A stretch of DNA of 64,000 bases from Insolitispirillum peregrinum (GTDB lineage Bacteria; Pseudomonadota; Alphaproteobacteria; Rhodospirillales; Rhodospirillaceae). The stretch covers positions 23,720 through 87,719 of the forward strand of contig NZ_FTOA01000010.1 of assembly GCF_900156605.1 (NCBI RefSeq), given 5' to 3'. The notes below the pieces were generated by a model that saw nothing but the letters and a program-made list of their open reading frames with translations, searched no databases and was not told the origin of the DNA. Below, piece by piece: positions 34,373 through 43,195 of the stretch. How positions within the stretch are numbered: position 1 is the stretch's first letter; every line of letters begins with the position of its first letter. The position numbers and the translations under genes are program-made.

Positions 34373-36394
34373 ATGCGGACCTTCAAGACGTGGCTTTTGT
34401 CCTGTGCTTCGGTGGCAATCATGGCCAGCTCGGCAGCCTGGGCTGGCGAGGCAAAGGTCGAAGTGCTCGACAAGAGCTTTGATGTCGCGGGCGGCATGCT
34501 GGCGTACACCGAATTCGAACTGTCGGGCGAGCCGCTGGCCGAAGGGCTGGGGCTGGACCTCGACGTGCTGGACCCGAACGCCGTCAACCAGCCGACCGCC
34601 TTTGACTACACCGCTGGCATCGAGAGCTACGAGTACTCGGAAGAAGCGATGTATGCGGTCAACTATCAGTCGAAGATGGGCCCGCACATCGTCAACGGTC
34701 CGCTGAACGCCAGCCGGGGCGGCACGCTGGAAAGCCTCGGCAAGCGGGTGATGGAACTGACCGCTGCGGTTGGCTTCTCGGCGGAAGAACTGCCGCTGAA
34801 CTTCTATCCGGTCAGCTTCCCGTACTCCAAGGGCATGCCGACCTTTGCCGGCAAGGTTGACACCAGCGAAGTCGGCAAGGACGAGCTGAAGCTGGTCGAT
34901 GCTGCAGGCAAGGAAACCACCGTCAGCACCAGCATCCCGGCGTACTTCCGTGATTACGCCAGCCTCGGCTGGACCGAAGACGGCATGAGCAAGACCTTCA
35001 CCCCGGCTGCCGCGGGCGCCGAGATGCTGAAGGACGTGATGTGGGCGCAGGACTTCCTCGGCGGCATGCACGTCAAGGAAAGCGACGAAGAAGTCGAAGC
35101 CGAAAGCAGCACCATGGATCAGGACGGCAAGCACGCTCTGGGCGTGTCGGCGGCTGACGGTGTGAACGGCGTTCTGCTGACCGAAATCACCTGGGACAAG
35201 CTGCTGACCCTGCGCAACCAGATGGTCTATGACGGCAAGGCCCTCGGCGGCAAGCTGACCTCCTCCTATGACCCGAAGAAGGGTGCCCTGTGGTTCCCGG
35301 CGGCGGTCAAGGTCACCGAAGCCGAAAAGAACGGCGTCAAGGCGATCGGCAAGCTGGAGGTGATCGACGGCTCTTCGACCCTGCGCAACACCTGGATGAT
35401 GCTGTGGCCGCTGGCCGAAGTCTATGCCTACAGCGATCAGCGCGCCGAAAACAAGGGCCAGAACAAGGCGTTCATGGCGGTGTTTGACGGTGCTCCGTTC
35501 GCGGCAGCTCCGGCTGCCAACCGCAATGTGGACCTCAGCGACGATGTGGCCGCCGATGACGTGTTCTCGGTGGTGTCGCTGCTGACCAACGCCCAGTTCA
35601 AGAACCTCGACGCCCTGCACTTCAACGCCAAGGAAGGCACCTTTGTTGACCGTTGGGACGGCAAGAGCGCCGGGACCACCGTCACCACCTACGATGCGGC
35701 CTATACTCTGGCGGCGTTGCAGATTTTCCAGCGCTCGCAGGATGCCCTGCCGGTCGGTTACGCCTCGGCTGATGCCGGCGAGCCGCTGGGCACCGCCCGT
35801 GCCAAGCGCGCCGTCGAGCTGATCCGCGCCCAGTCCAACTTCATTCTGGCCAAGCTGGTTGGCAAGGATGGTCTGGTGGCCGACAGCTATGAAATCGGCA
35901 AGGGGGCTTCGGCCTCGCGCAGCCTCGCCACCCAGTTCGCCACCATTCGCGGCCTGTCGGCGGCGTTCAAGGCCACCGGTGACGAAAAGTACCGGACTGC
36001 GGCCCGCAAGCTGTACCTGGCTATCGAAGCGAAGATGTTTGACAAGGCCATCGGCACCTTCGCCGACCAGCCGGGCAAGCCGACCATCCACACCCCGTGG
36101 ACCGCTGCGGCGATCAGTGCCGGTCTGCGCGAAGCCCTGCAAACCCTGCGCAATCAGGAAGGGGAAAAGGAGCCGCTGCTCGACCTCGCCAACCTGACCG
36201 GTCGTTACGAGCATTGGTTCCGCACCGTGATCAACGGCGGCGCGCAGATGTCCGAATGGCTGGGTGACTCGGGTGAAAACATTGTGGCGGGTGACACCAC
36301 CGGCGATACCGACAAGGACGGCGTGCCGCAGATCACCAAGGCCGGTGTGGCGCAGGTGATGGCCGCGCAGGTCAAGGTCAGCGCCGGCAAGTAA
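34373..36394 (+). CDS. Secreted protein of unknown family, iron-locus associated
   Basis: A 673-residue protein with a clean signal peptide (MRTFKTWLL, hydrophobic run, ASSAAWAGEA). ATG 34373 follows AGGGG. The mature part is acidic and soluble, with no membrane segment. The C-terminal third is helix-rich with repeated alpha-hairpins (DAAYTLAALQIFQRS, SLATQFATIRGLSAAFKATG, TPWTAAAISAGLREAL), resembling an alpha/alpha-barrel. Near the C-terminus DTTGDTDKDGVP is a calcium-loop-like motif. I do not recognise the family. Codon use is very biased towards GC-ending major codons, which suggests high expression. A Fur-like box lies just upstream. It precedes the cytochrome/FTR1 operon on the same strand, after a 427-bp gap. 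Confidence 0.75.
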   Translation: MRTFKTWLLSCASVAIMASSAAWAGEAKVEVLDKSFDVAGGMLAYTEFELSGEPLAEGLGLDLDVLDPNAVNQPTAFDYTAGIESYEYSEEAMYAVNYQSKMGPHIVNGPLNASRGGTLESLGKRVMELTAAVGFSAEELPLNFYPVSFPYSKGMPTFAGKVDTSEVGKDELKLVDAAGKETTVSTSIPAYFRDYASLGWTEDGMSKTFTPAAAGAEMLKDVMWAQDFLGGMHVKESDEEVEAESSTMDQDGKHALGVSAADGVNGVLLTEITWDKLLTLRNQMVYDGKALGGKLTSSYDPKKGALWFPAAVKVTEAEKNGVKAIGKLEVIDGSSTLRNTWMMLWPLAEVYAYSDQRAENKGQNKAFMAVFDGAPFAAAPAANRNVDLSDDVAADDVFSVVSLLTNAQFKNLDALHFNAKEGTFVDRWDGKSAGTTVTTYDAAYTLAALQIFQRSQDALPVGYASADAGEPLGTARAKRAVELIRAQSNFILAKLVGKDGLVADSYEIGKGASASRSLATQFATIRGLSAAFKATGDEKYRTAARKLYLAIEAKMFDKAIGTFADQPGKPTIHTPWTAAAISAGLREALQTLRNQEGEKEPLLDLANLTGRYEHWFRTVINGGAQMSEWLGDSGENIVAGDTTGDTDKDGVPQITKAGVAQVMAAQVKVSAGK

Positions 36395-36470
36395 AATACC
36401 CTGTCTTTAGGGCAAATCCCGAGCATATGGGGCCATCTGTGACGACGTATTTGCTTGAAATACAAGACAT

Positions 36471-36512
36471 TAGAGCATTTGAAGTGATCCAGAGAGAACG
36501 GAAAATGCTCTA
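36471..36512. repeat. Short palindromic repeat TAGAGCATTT/AAATGCTCTA
   Basis: Perfect 10-bp arms at 36471-36480 and 36503-36512 around a 22-nt loop. The TAGAGCA/TGCTCTA ends match the longer intergenic elements of this window. It occupies the start of the 427-bp spacer 36395-36821, which otherwise holds a Fur-like box and presumably the operon promoter, and no gene. Confidence 0.75.
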
Positions 36513-36704
36513 GCCGGGGTAGTAGGACTTTGGTCGCCGGGGCAGGGCTGGCATCGGCGACCAAGGGGCAGCGGTCTGTGACTGGAACGCGCCTGATGGC
36601 GGCGAGGGGAAACCTTCGCCGCCATAAGCCTTTTGGGGGTTGTAACGACCGATGGCAGCCCGACTGTTTATCTGTATGCCAGCATTGCGACTTGCGAATG
36701 GTCG

Positions 36705-36719
36705 TGCGACTTATTCTCA
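36705..36719. promoter_or_regulatory. Fur-like box TGCGACTTATTCTCA
   Basis: Matches TGCGAATNATTCGCA at 13 of 15 positions, and the symmetry extends to 17 bp (GTG...CAC). Further TGCGA half-sites lie just upstream (36686-36699). It is 103 bp before the cytochrome gene that heads the FTR1 operon, as expected for an iron-controlled promoter. Not proven by sequence alone. Confidence 0.5.
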
Positions 36720-36821
36720 CTACCTGATCTGTGGCAACTGGTGTAAGAGTTAGGAACGGCAACGAATAAAAAGAATGTGGGTATTCCGTTCGACGTCTGG
36801 TGCTGGCAAGAAGAGTGTGTG

Positions 36822-39800
36822 ATGGCGACCTCCTCCAAAAGCGACTTCCACGCAAAACTGCGGGCGATGCCATGGCACCGCCGGTTGGCTTTCCACTCCA
36901 AGCGGGTGGAGGTGGTGCTCTATCTGGCCCTGCTGAGTGGCGTCCTGCTGTGGGATGTGGTGGCCGGGGCGGTCGGGCTGCCGTGGCAGATCGGGCGGGT
37001 GGCACTGGTCAGCCATTACCTGCTGACGCTGGTGGCCTTTCCGTTGCTGGTGGTGCCGTTCTGGTTGTCCCATCGCGGCCATTTGTCGTCTCCCCGTGCC
37101 ACGCCGTTCCTGAGCTGGACCGGGCGGGGCATCGAGCTGTTGCTGGCCGTCCTGCTGCTGTCGGGGCTGTGGCTGGCGCTGGTTGGCAATCGTGGCGATG
37201 ACGTTGGCGGAGTGGTCCGCTGGAGTCACCTGATTGGCGGTCTGGTGGTCACCGCCATCGTGCTGGTCCATGCCTGGCGCTATAGCCTGCTGCGGACCCT
37301 GCGCGGGCTGGCCCTGATCGTGCTGGCGGTGCTGGCGCTGATGGCATTGCCGGGCTATGCCCGTGCCGCTGATGCCCCCGCGCAGGACGTTCCGCCACAG
37401 CGCAGCACCTCGTTCCTGCTCGACGGACCGTCGGGCCGGTTGTACAGCGCCAATTTCTCGGCAGGCTCGCTGTCGGTGATCGACCGCAAAAGCGGCGAGC
37501 GCACCGCCGAGGCGGTGCTGGGCGGTGATATCCAGCGTCTGGCACTGGGGCCGGAAACGCTGGCCGTCACTGACATGCTGGGCGGACGGGTGCTGGTGCT
37601 TGACCGCCAGACGCTGGCGGTCAAGGCGACGGCGACGGTCGGCGGTCGTCCGATCGGGGTGGTCTATGATGCCCGCCATCACTGGTATTGGGTGGCGCTG
37701 TTCGAGGCTGGCAAGCTGGTGGCGGTGACCCCAAAGGGCGAGGTGGCCGAAACGGTCACCGTGCCGGAAACGCCGCGTGGTCTGGCCCTGCTGAGTGATG
37801 GTCGCCTGCTGATCACCCATGCGATGATCGGCAAGGTCAGCCTGTGGGATACCACCGCGACACCGCTGAAGCCGCTGTCAACCATTGAACTGGGCGAAGA
37901 ACAGAACCCGAGTGAAACGGTGTCGCAGGGGGCACCGCGCCTGCTGGATGACATCGCCCTCAGCCCCGACCAGACCGAAGCCTGGCTGCCGCATGTGCTG
38001 TGGAACTTTGATCACCCGTTCCAGTTCCAGTCGACCGTCTTCCCGGCGATTTCACTGCTGTCGCTGGTGCCGGGCGAAGAGCACGAGGTTCTGGAGCATC
38101 GCAAGCAACTGTTCCAGCAGATCAACATTCTGGAAGAGGGCAACCGCACCCGCATTGTCTCCAACCCGCAGATGGTGGCCTTCTCCGCCGACGGCAAGCG
38201 GGTCTATGCGACGGCGGCGGGCAGCGAAGACCTGTTGGTGTTTGACCGCTCGCGCGCCCGTCCGCTCAGTCAGGACAGCGCCGAACGCCGGTCGCGCCGG
38301 GCCAACAAACTTGATCAGGGCGGTGCCAAGGTGGTGCAGATTTTCCGCCATTTGCCGGGCGACAACCCGCGCGGGCTGGTGGTTGATGGCAACGACATTC
38401 TGGTGCAGAACGCGATGAGTCTCGATGTCAGCCGTCTGGATGCCGGGGGCAACAGCTCGTTTGCCCGCGTGACGCTGGCGCAGGAAAAATTCGCCACACT
38501 GGTCGCCCATGACCCGCTGCCGCCGCCGGTGCGGCGGGGCGAGCGGCTGTTCCATTCCGGCAACACCGATGATTTCCCCGACCGGTCGATGGCGGGGGAC
38601 AACTGGATGAGCTGCCAGTCCTGCCACGTCGATGGCTTCAACTTTACCAACCAGTACCTGTATCACGACACCAAACGGAACGTCGCCGAGGATGCGGTGA
38701 TTGGTCACCGCAACATGAAATACATGGTGGCCGGGGACTTTGTGACCGATTACCTGAACATGATCCGTGACACTCAGGGCGGCATGGGCGGTGATCCGCG
38801 CTTTGGGGCGCCGAACATCGACCCGGAAAACCCGCCGGATGCGGTGGGCGGGATGATGTCCGACCTGCATCGCTACGTGGTGGCCAAGGAAAACCTGCCG
38901 TTCTTCGGGACGTGGATGCGCATCGAGGCCAACAGCCCCGACGGCAAGACGCCGCATCCCAAGGACTGGGTGAACTCGGCGGCCTGCCGCGAATGCCATT
39001 CCGAGCTGTTTGACCAGTGGGCCGATTCAACGCACCGCCTGATGGGGGAATCCAACCCCTATTACATGGTGGTGGAAAATCTGGCCGGGGAAACCGAAGG
39101 CGAGGGCTTCCGCGCCTGGTGCATGGGCTGCCACCAACCCGCCAAGCTGTCCACTGGCTGGCGCGCCAGCACCGAACAGGGTCACATGTTTGAAAAGGGT
39201 GGGGTCAGCCTGATCGAAGCCCAGAAAGAAGGCCGCGTTGATCTTGACGAAGGCACCAGTTGCCTGATGTGTCACCGCATCACCGCTGTCGAGGATGTGG
39301 CGACGGCAGGCGGCGGCAATGCCAGCTATACCGTCAACCTGCGCGACCGTGAAACCTATGTCTTTGAAAATGACGACTCTGCCGCGCTGAAGTGGCTGGG
39401 TGACAAGCAGATCAATGCCAAGCCCGATGTTCACAAGGCTAGCTACATGCAGCCGTTCTACAAGGACCCCAAGCTGTGCGGCTCCTGCCATGGCGAGTTC
39501 TCGCCGGGGACTGGCTCGGTGATTGTGAACACCTATGGCGAATGGGAAGCCTCGCCCTATAACAATCCGTCCGACCCCAGCAAGAACCGCACCTGCATTG
39601 ATTGCCACATGCATGGCGACATCAAGCAGATCGGCACGCCGCTGCCGGGGCAATCGACCGATGGCGGGCCGGTGAAGGCCAACGTGGTGACCCACCAGTT
39701 CACCGGCGCCAACCATCATCTGGTCGGTCTGCGCAATCCCAAACTGGCGCAGATGAGCGTTGATTTGCTGCGCTCGTCGGCCACCCTGACCAGCCGTCTG

Positions 39801-40271
39801 GAACCGACCGCCGATGGCAGGCAGGTGGTGGTGCGGGTGGCCAATACCGGCGCCGGGCACAAGCTGCCGACCGGGGTGGCCGACTTCCGCGAAATGTGGC
39901 TGCAACTGACCGTTACCGATGCCCGTGGGCAGGTGGTGGTGCAAAGCGGCCAACTGGACAGCGCCAACGAACTGCCTGCCGATGTGCGCAAATACGCCAA
40001 GACCTTTGGCCGTGCCGATGGCACGCCCGCCGGTCTGACCTTCTGGCGCCATGAAAAGATGCTGACCGATACCCGCATCCCGGCGGGGGGGCACAGCGAC
40101 GAAGCCTTTGCCTTGCCGCCGGACACCCAATTGCCGGTGAAGGTCGAGGCCCGTCTGTTGTTCCGCATCTATCCGCAGTGGGTGACGACGGCAGTGCAAA
40201 AGGCTTACCCCGCCCTGCCGACCCCCGAGGTGGTGGAAATGAACCATCTGTCCATTGAATTAGGGAGCTGA
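36822..40271 (+). CDS. Fusion membrane cytochrome: b-type TM domain, beta-propeller, six c-haems
   Basis: 1149 residues. About 30-190 is a membrane domain of four or five helices with paired histidines (SHYLLT to WLSHRG, and RWSHLIGG to VLVHAW), as in di-haem cytochrome b domains. About 195-570 is a YncE-like beta-propeller (LYSANFSAGSLSVIDRKSG and similar blades). Then come six CxxCH haem c sites: CQSCH 598, CRECH 722, CMGCH 767, CLMCH 814, CGSCH 886 and CIDCH 925. The first lies in a region resembling di-haem peroxidases. A C-terminal beta domain contains NTGAGHKLPTG. ATG 36822 is used; a GTG 45 bp upstream is possible. It starts the operon with FTR1 5 bp downstream. It probably acts in the periplasm and may oxidise Fe(II), passing electrons to the quinone pool. 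Confidence 0.8.
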   Translation: MATSSKSDFHAKLRAMPWHRRLAFHSKRVEVVLYLALLSGVLLWDVVAGAVGLPWQIGRVALVSHYLLTLVAFPLLVVPFWLSHRGHLSSPRATPFLSWTGRGIELLLAVLLLSGLWLALVGNRGDDVGGVVRWSHLIGGLVVTAIVLVHAWRYSLLRTLRGLALIVLAVLALMALPGYARAADAPAQDVPPQRSTSFLLDGPSGRLYSANFSAGSLSVIDRKSGERTAEAVLGGDIQRLALGPETLAVTDMLGGRVLVLDRQTLAVKATATVGGRPIGVVYDARHHWYWVALFEAGKLVAVTPKGEVAETVTVPETPRGLALLSDGRLLITHAMIGKVSLWDTTATPLKPLSTIELGEEQNPSETVSQGAPRLLDDIALSPDQTEAWLPHVLWNFDHPFQFQSTVFPAISLLSLVPGEEHEVLEHRKQLFQQINILEEGNRTRIVSNPQMVAFSADGKRVYATAAGSEDLLVFDRSRARPLSQDSAERRSRRANKLDQGGAKVVQIFRHLPGDNPRGLVVDGNDILVQNAMSLDVSRLDAGGNSSFARVTLAQEKFATLVAHDPLPPPVRRGERLFHSGNTDDFPDRSMAGDNWMSCQSCHVDGFNFTNQYLYHDTKRNVAEDAVIGHRNMKYMVAGDFVTDYLNMIRDTQGGMGGDPRFGAPNIDPENPPDAVGGMMSDLHRYVVAKENLPFFGTWMRIEANSPDGKTPHPKDWVNSAACRECHSELFDQWADSTHRLMGESNPYYMVVENLAGETEGEGFRAWCMGCHQPAKLSTGWRASTEQGHMFEKGGVSLIEAQKEGRVDLDEGTSCLMCHRITAVEDVATAGGGNASYTVNLRDRETYVFENDDSAALKWLGDKQINAKPDVHKASYMQPFYKDPKLCGSCHGEFSPGTGSVIVNTYGEWEASPYNNPSDPSKNRTCIDCHMHGDIKQIGTPLPGQSTDGGPVKANVVTHQFTGANHHLVGLRNPKLAQMSVDLLRSSATLTSRLEPTADGRQVVVRVANTGAGHKLPTGVADFREMWLQLTVTDARGQVVVQSGQLDSANELPADVRKYAKTFGRADGTPAGLTFWRHEKMLTDTRIPAGGHSDEAFALPPDTQLPVKVEARLLFRIYPQWVTTAVQKAYPALPTPEVVEMNHLSIELGS

Positions 40272-40276
40272 TAGCC

Positions 40277-41101
40277 ATGCTGGCTGCGTTTTTGATCACC
40301 CTGCGCGAAGGTCTGGAGGCCTTTTTGCTGGTGGGCATCCTGTTGGCCTTCCTGCGCAAGCTGGATGCGCTGCACTACGCCAAGTGGATTTATGTCGGTG
40401 TTGCCGGTGGGGTGGTGGCGTCGCTGGCGGCGGCCTTCCTGTTCCAGGTGGTGATCGACCAGTTCAGCAACGCCGCCTATCAGACAATGATGATGATTGG
40501 CATCCTGCTGTTTGCAGCGGCGGTGCTGACCTACATGGCGATCTGGATGCAAAAGCAGGCCCGTGCCCAGACCGAAAGCGTCAAGCGCAAGCTGGAAGGC
40601 TTTGTCACCGCAGGCAACCTGTTCGGCATGATCTCGCTGGCCTTTGTCGCCGTGCTGCGTGAAGGGGTGGAGACGGTGCTGTTTTTCTCTGCCCTGATGT
40701 ATTCCGGTGCCGAAGTGTCGCTGGAAGCGGGCCTGATCGGGGCCGCCCTCGGGCTGGCCGTGTCGATCGCTCTGGTGTGGATGCTGTTGAAGTCAACCCG
40801 CAAGATCGCCCTGCAACCGTTCTTTCGCTATACCTCGTTGCTGATCATCATCATTGCCGCTGGTCTTCTGGGGTCTGCGGTCAACATGCTGCAAAGTGTT
40901 GAACTGGTCTCGGTGATGACCGACCATCTGTTTGACATTTCCTTCATTCTGGATGATCGCGGGCTGATTGGGACTTTCCTGCGCGCCCTGTTCGGTTATA
41001 ACTCGTCGCCGACCCAGTTGCAGTTCCTGTGCTGGGCGCTGTATCTGGCGCTGGCGGTGACCCTGTGGCACCGCGGCTATCAACAACCGAAAGCATCCTG
41101 A
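40277..41101 (+). CDS. FTR1/EfeU-family iron permease
   Basis: 274 residues with seven or so membrane helices and the two diagnostic RExxE motifs, LREGLEAFLL (about residue 10) and LREGVETVLF (about 130), which form the iron path in FTR1 and EfeU. It takes up iron that has been oxidised outside the inner membrane. No EfeO, EfeB, cupredoxin or multicopper oxidase gene is near; the multihaem cytochrome immediately upstream (5-bp gap) is the obvious electron-transfer partner. The next gene starts 7 bp downstream. Confidence 0.93.
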   Translation: MLAAFLITLREGLEAFLLVGILLAFLRKLDALHYAKWIYVGVAGGVVASLAAAFLFQVVIDQFSNAAYQTMMMIGILLFAAAVLTYMAIWMQKQARAQTESVKRKLEGFVTAGNLFGMISLAFVAVLREGVETVLFFSALMYSGAEVSLEAGLIGAALGLAVSIALVWMLLKSTRKIALQPFFRYTSLLIIIIAAGLLGSAVNMLQSVELVSVMTDHLFDISFILDDRGLIGTFLRALFGYNSSPTQLQFLCWALYLALAVTLWHRGYQQPKAS

Positions 41102-41108
41102 GCGGTCA

Positions 41109-42524
41109 ATGGGCGTAGAACAAGGGCGGCCAGCCCATGTGGTGGTGATCGGCGGCGGGCCTGCGGGCCTGACCGCCGCGTGGGAACTGTTGCGGCACGA
41201 GGTCAAGGTGACGGTCCTCGAACGGGCGCCGTCGGCGGGTGGACTGGGTGGCACGACGGTCTTTGAAGGACAAGCCGGGCAGTACCGCTTTGACTACGGC
41301 GGGCACCGCTTCATCACCCATAACCCGGATTTGCTGGCACTGGTGGAAGAGCTGGTGGGCGACGACCTGCTGACCGCCGAGCGCAAAAGTGTCATCCGGC
41401 TGGGCGGGCGCACCTATGCCTATCCGCTGGCGCTGGGCAATCTGGTGCGCACGGCGCCAACGGCGATGCTGGCCGGGGCGGTGCGTGATTTGCTGTTGCT
41501 GCCGTTCCGCCGCCCCCGTCAGGAGCCGGACGATTTTGCCGGCTGGATCAGCAGCCGCTTTGGTCCGACCCTGTACCGGACCTTTTTTGAAGGGTATACC
41601 GCCAAGCTGTGGGGCCTGAACCCGCGCCAGTTGTCAGCGGACTGGGCCGAGCAGCGGATCAGTCTGGTGGACCTGAAAGACGTGGTGCGCCGCCTGTTGC
41701 CCGGTGCGGCCAACAATCCGCGCACCTATGCCCGCAGCTATCGCTATCCCAAATACGGCTTCGGGATGATTTTTGACCGTCTGGCGGCGTTCGTGGCGGA
41801 CAATGGCGGCGAGATTCGCTCTGGCGTCAGCGTCACCGGGCTGGTCCATCGCAAGGGCCATATCTCGGCGGTCAAGACCACGGCGGGCGAGATTGCCTGT
41901 GATGCGGTGATTTCATCGGTGCCGCTGCCGGACATGGTCAAACTGACCGGCGGCAAGAGCAAGCTGCGCTTTCGCGGGCTGCGCTTCCTGAACATGCCGA
42001 TGGCGATGGACAATGTCTCGGACTGTACGTGGCAGTACCTCTCTGACCCCGACATGATGGCCACCCGGTTGCAGGAGCCGCGGCGGCGGTCGCCGTTCAT
42101 GGCCCCGCAGGGCATGACCTCGATCATGCTGGAAATCCCCTGCGATCCCGGCGACAGGCTGTGGAAAATGCAGGACGAGGCGCTGTTCGAGCTGGCGATG
42201 GCCGATTTGCGCCGTCTGGGGGTCGATACCGGCAAGGCGACGGGCGAGTGCTTTAGCACCTATGCCCCCTACGCCTATCCGCTGATGAGCGTCGGCTATC
42301 AGAAAGAGCGCGAAAAGGCGTTTGTTCACTTGGACCAGTTCGACAATCTGGTGCAATGTGGCCGACAGGGCACGTTCCGCTACCTGTTTACCGATACCGC
42401 AATGGAAATGGGGCAGATGGCGGCGCGCGGGCTGGTCGTCGGCGCCGAGGGCAGCCGCTGGCGGCGGCAGGTTTATGACCACCGCAACGAGCGGACGGTG
42501 ATTGAAACGCAGAGTGTGGCATAA
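41109..42524 (+). CDS. FAD-dependent amine-oxidase-fold protein (UGM/HemY-like)
   Basis: 471 residues with the N-terminal FAD-binding VVVIGGGPAGLTAAWELL, then ERAPSAGGLGGT and FDYGGHRFITHNP, and YTAKLWGLNPRQLSADWAEQR. This is the pattern of NAD(P)/FAD-dependent proteins related to UDP-galactopyranose mutase and protoporphyrinogen oxidase. No signal peptide, so cytoplasmic. Its presence between an iron permease and a glycosyltransferase-like gene is unusual. The reaction is unknown; a sugar-nucleotide mutase or a redox role are both possible. Confidence 0.75.
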   Translation: MGVEQGRPAHVVVIGGGPAGLTAAWELLRHEVKVTVLERAPSAGGLGGTTVFEGQAGQYRFDYGGHRFITHNPDLLALVEELVGDDLLTAERKSVIRLGGRTYAYPLALGNLVRTAPTAMLAGAVRDLLLLPFRRPRQEPDDFAGWISSRFGPTLYRTFFEGYTAKLWGLNPRQLSADWAEQRISLVDLKDVVRRLLPGAANNPRTYARSYRYPKYGFGMIFDRLAAFVADNGGEIRSGVSVTGLVHRKGHISAVKTTAGEIACDAVISSVPLPDMVKLTGGKSKLRFRGLRFLNMPMAMDNVSDCTWQYLSDPDMMATRLQEPRRRSPFMAPQGMTSIMLEIPCDPGDRLWKMQDEALFELAMADLRRLGVDTGKATGECFSTYAPYAYPLMSVGYQKEREKAFVHLDQFDNLVQCGRQGTFRYLFTDTAMEMGQMAARGLVVGAEGSRWRRQVYDHRNERTVIETQSVA

Positions 42525-42586
42525 CAGGCATGGTTTGACCTTTGCCGACGGTCACACAGTTACGACAGGCACAGAAGGAGCTGGGC

Positions 42587-43192
42587 ATGAGCACGATCCG
42601 TAAGGGGTTCTTGGTGGCGATAGGCCTGCTGGCCGGGGGGCTGGCGGTGGGGGCCGACGGTGTCGGGCCGCTGGCGGTGACACCTGCAAGCGCCTATTCC
42701 TATGCCGCCGCTGGCAAGGAACCGCTGATCGACGCCCGTGAAGCCGCCCTGAAGGCGATCGGCGAAAAGAACTGGGATGCGGCAGCGCAGGCGTTTGCCG
42801 GGGCGAAGGACGAGCTGGTCTATCTGGAAGACCATCACCATGCCGGTCTGCAAAAGGAACTGGCTGACGCGGTGCAGGCCAGGGACGAGGCCGCTGTCCG
42901 GGCGGTGCTGAAGATCGCCTTTGCCGCCGAGATTGACCGCCGTCTGGATGGCGCCCAGCAGAACATGAAAGACTATCAGACCGCCAAGGTGCTGGTGATC
43001 AAGGCCCGGCGTTTTCTCGATGCCTTCAGCGGCGATATCGACCCGGCCAAACGCAAGGCCGCCGAAGACGGCCTGACCGCCGCGCTGGCGGCGATTGGCA
43101 ACCCCGGTGTGTTTGGCGTCGGAGCCAAGACCGCCGATCCCGAGGCCTTCAAACAGGCCTATGCGTCGGTCAAGGCGGCTCTGGGCCTGTAA
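42587..43192 (+). CDS. Small exported helical protein of the FTR1 operon
   Basis: 201 residues, starting after an AAGGAG ribosome site. A hydrophobic signal segment (LVAIGLLAGGLAVG) is followed by an all-helical mature part rich in Ala, Glu and Lys, with YLEDHHHAGLQKEL, a possible metal-binding cluster, and KVLVIKARRFLDAF. I do not recognise the family. Some FTR1 proteins carry an N-terminal helical periplasmic region; this protein could be a detached equivalent that receives iron. That is a guess from location and composition. Confidence 0.7.
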   Translation: MSTIRKGFLVAIGLLAGGLAVGADGVGPLAVTPASAYSYAAAGKEPLIDAREAALKAIGEKNWDAAAQAFAGAKDELVYLEDHHHAGLQKELADAVQARDEAAVRAVLKIAFAAEIDRRLDGAQQNMKDYQTAKVLVIKARRFLDAFSGDIDPAKRKAAEDGLTAALAAIGNPGVFGVGAKTADPEAFKQAYASVKAALGL

Positions 43193-43195
43193 GGG

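Noticed and set aside
33707..36214. An 835-codon minus-strand open frame
   Set aside because: It is the antisense shadow of the RND pump and the secreted protein; its translation is low-complexity and rich in His, Arg and Gln. Similar shadows at 26583-28154, 12946-14622, 31466-33601, 42560-44344 and 48097-50034 were dropped for the same reason.
41109..42524. HemY or UDP-galactopyranose mutase as a firm name
   Set aside because: The fold is clear but the active-site residues that would separate the two could not be assigned by eye.
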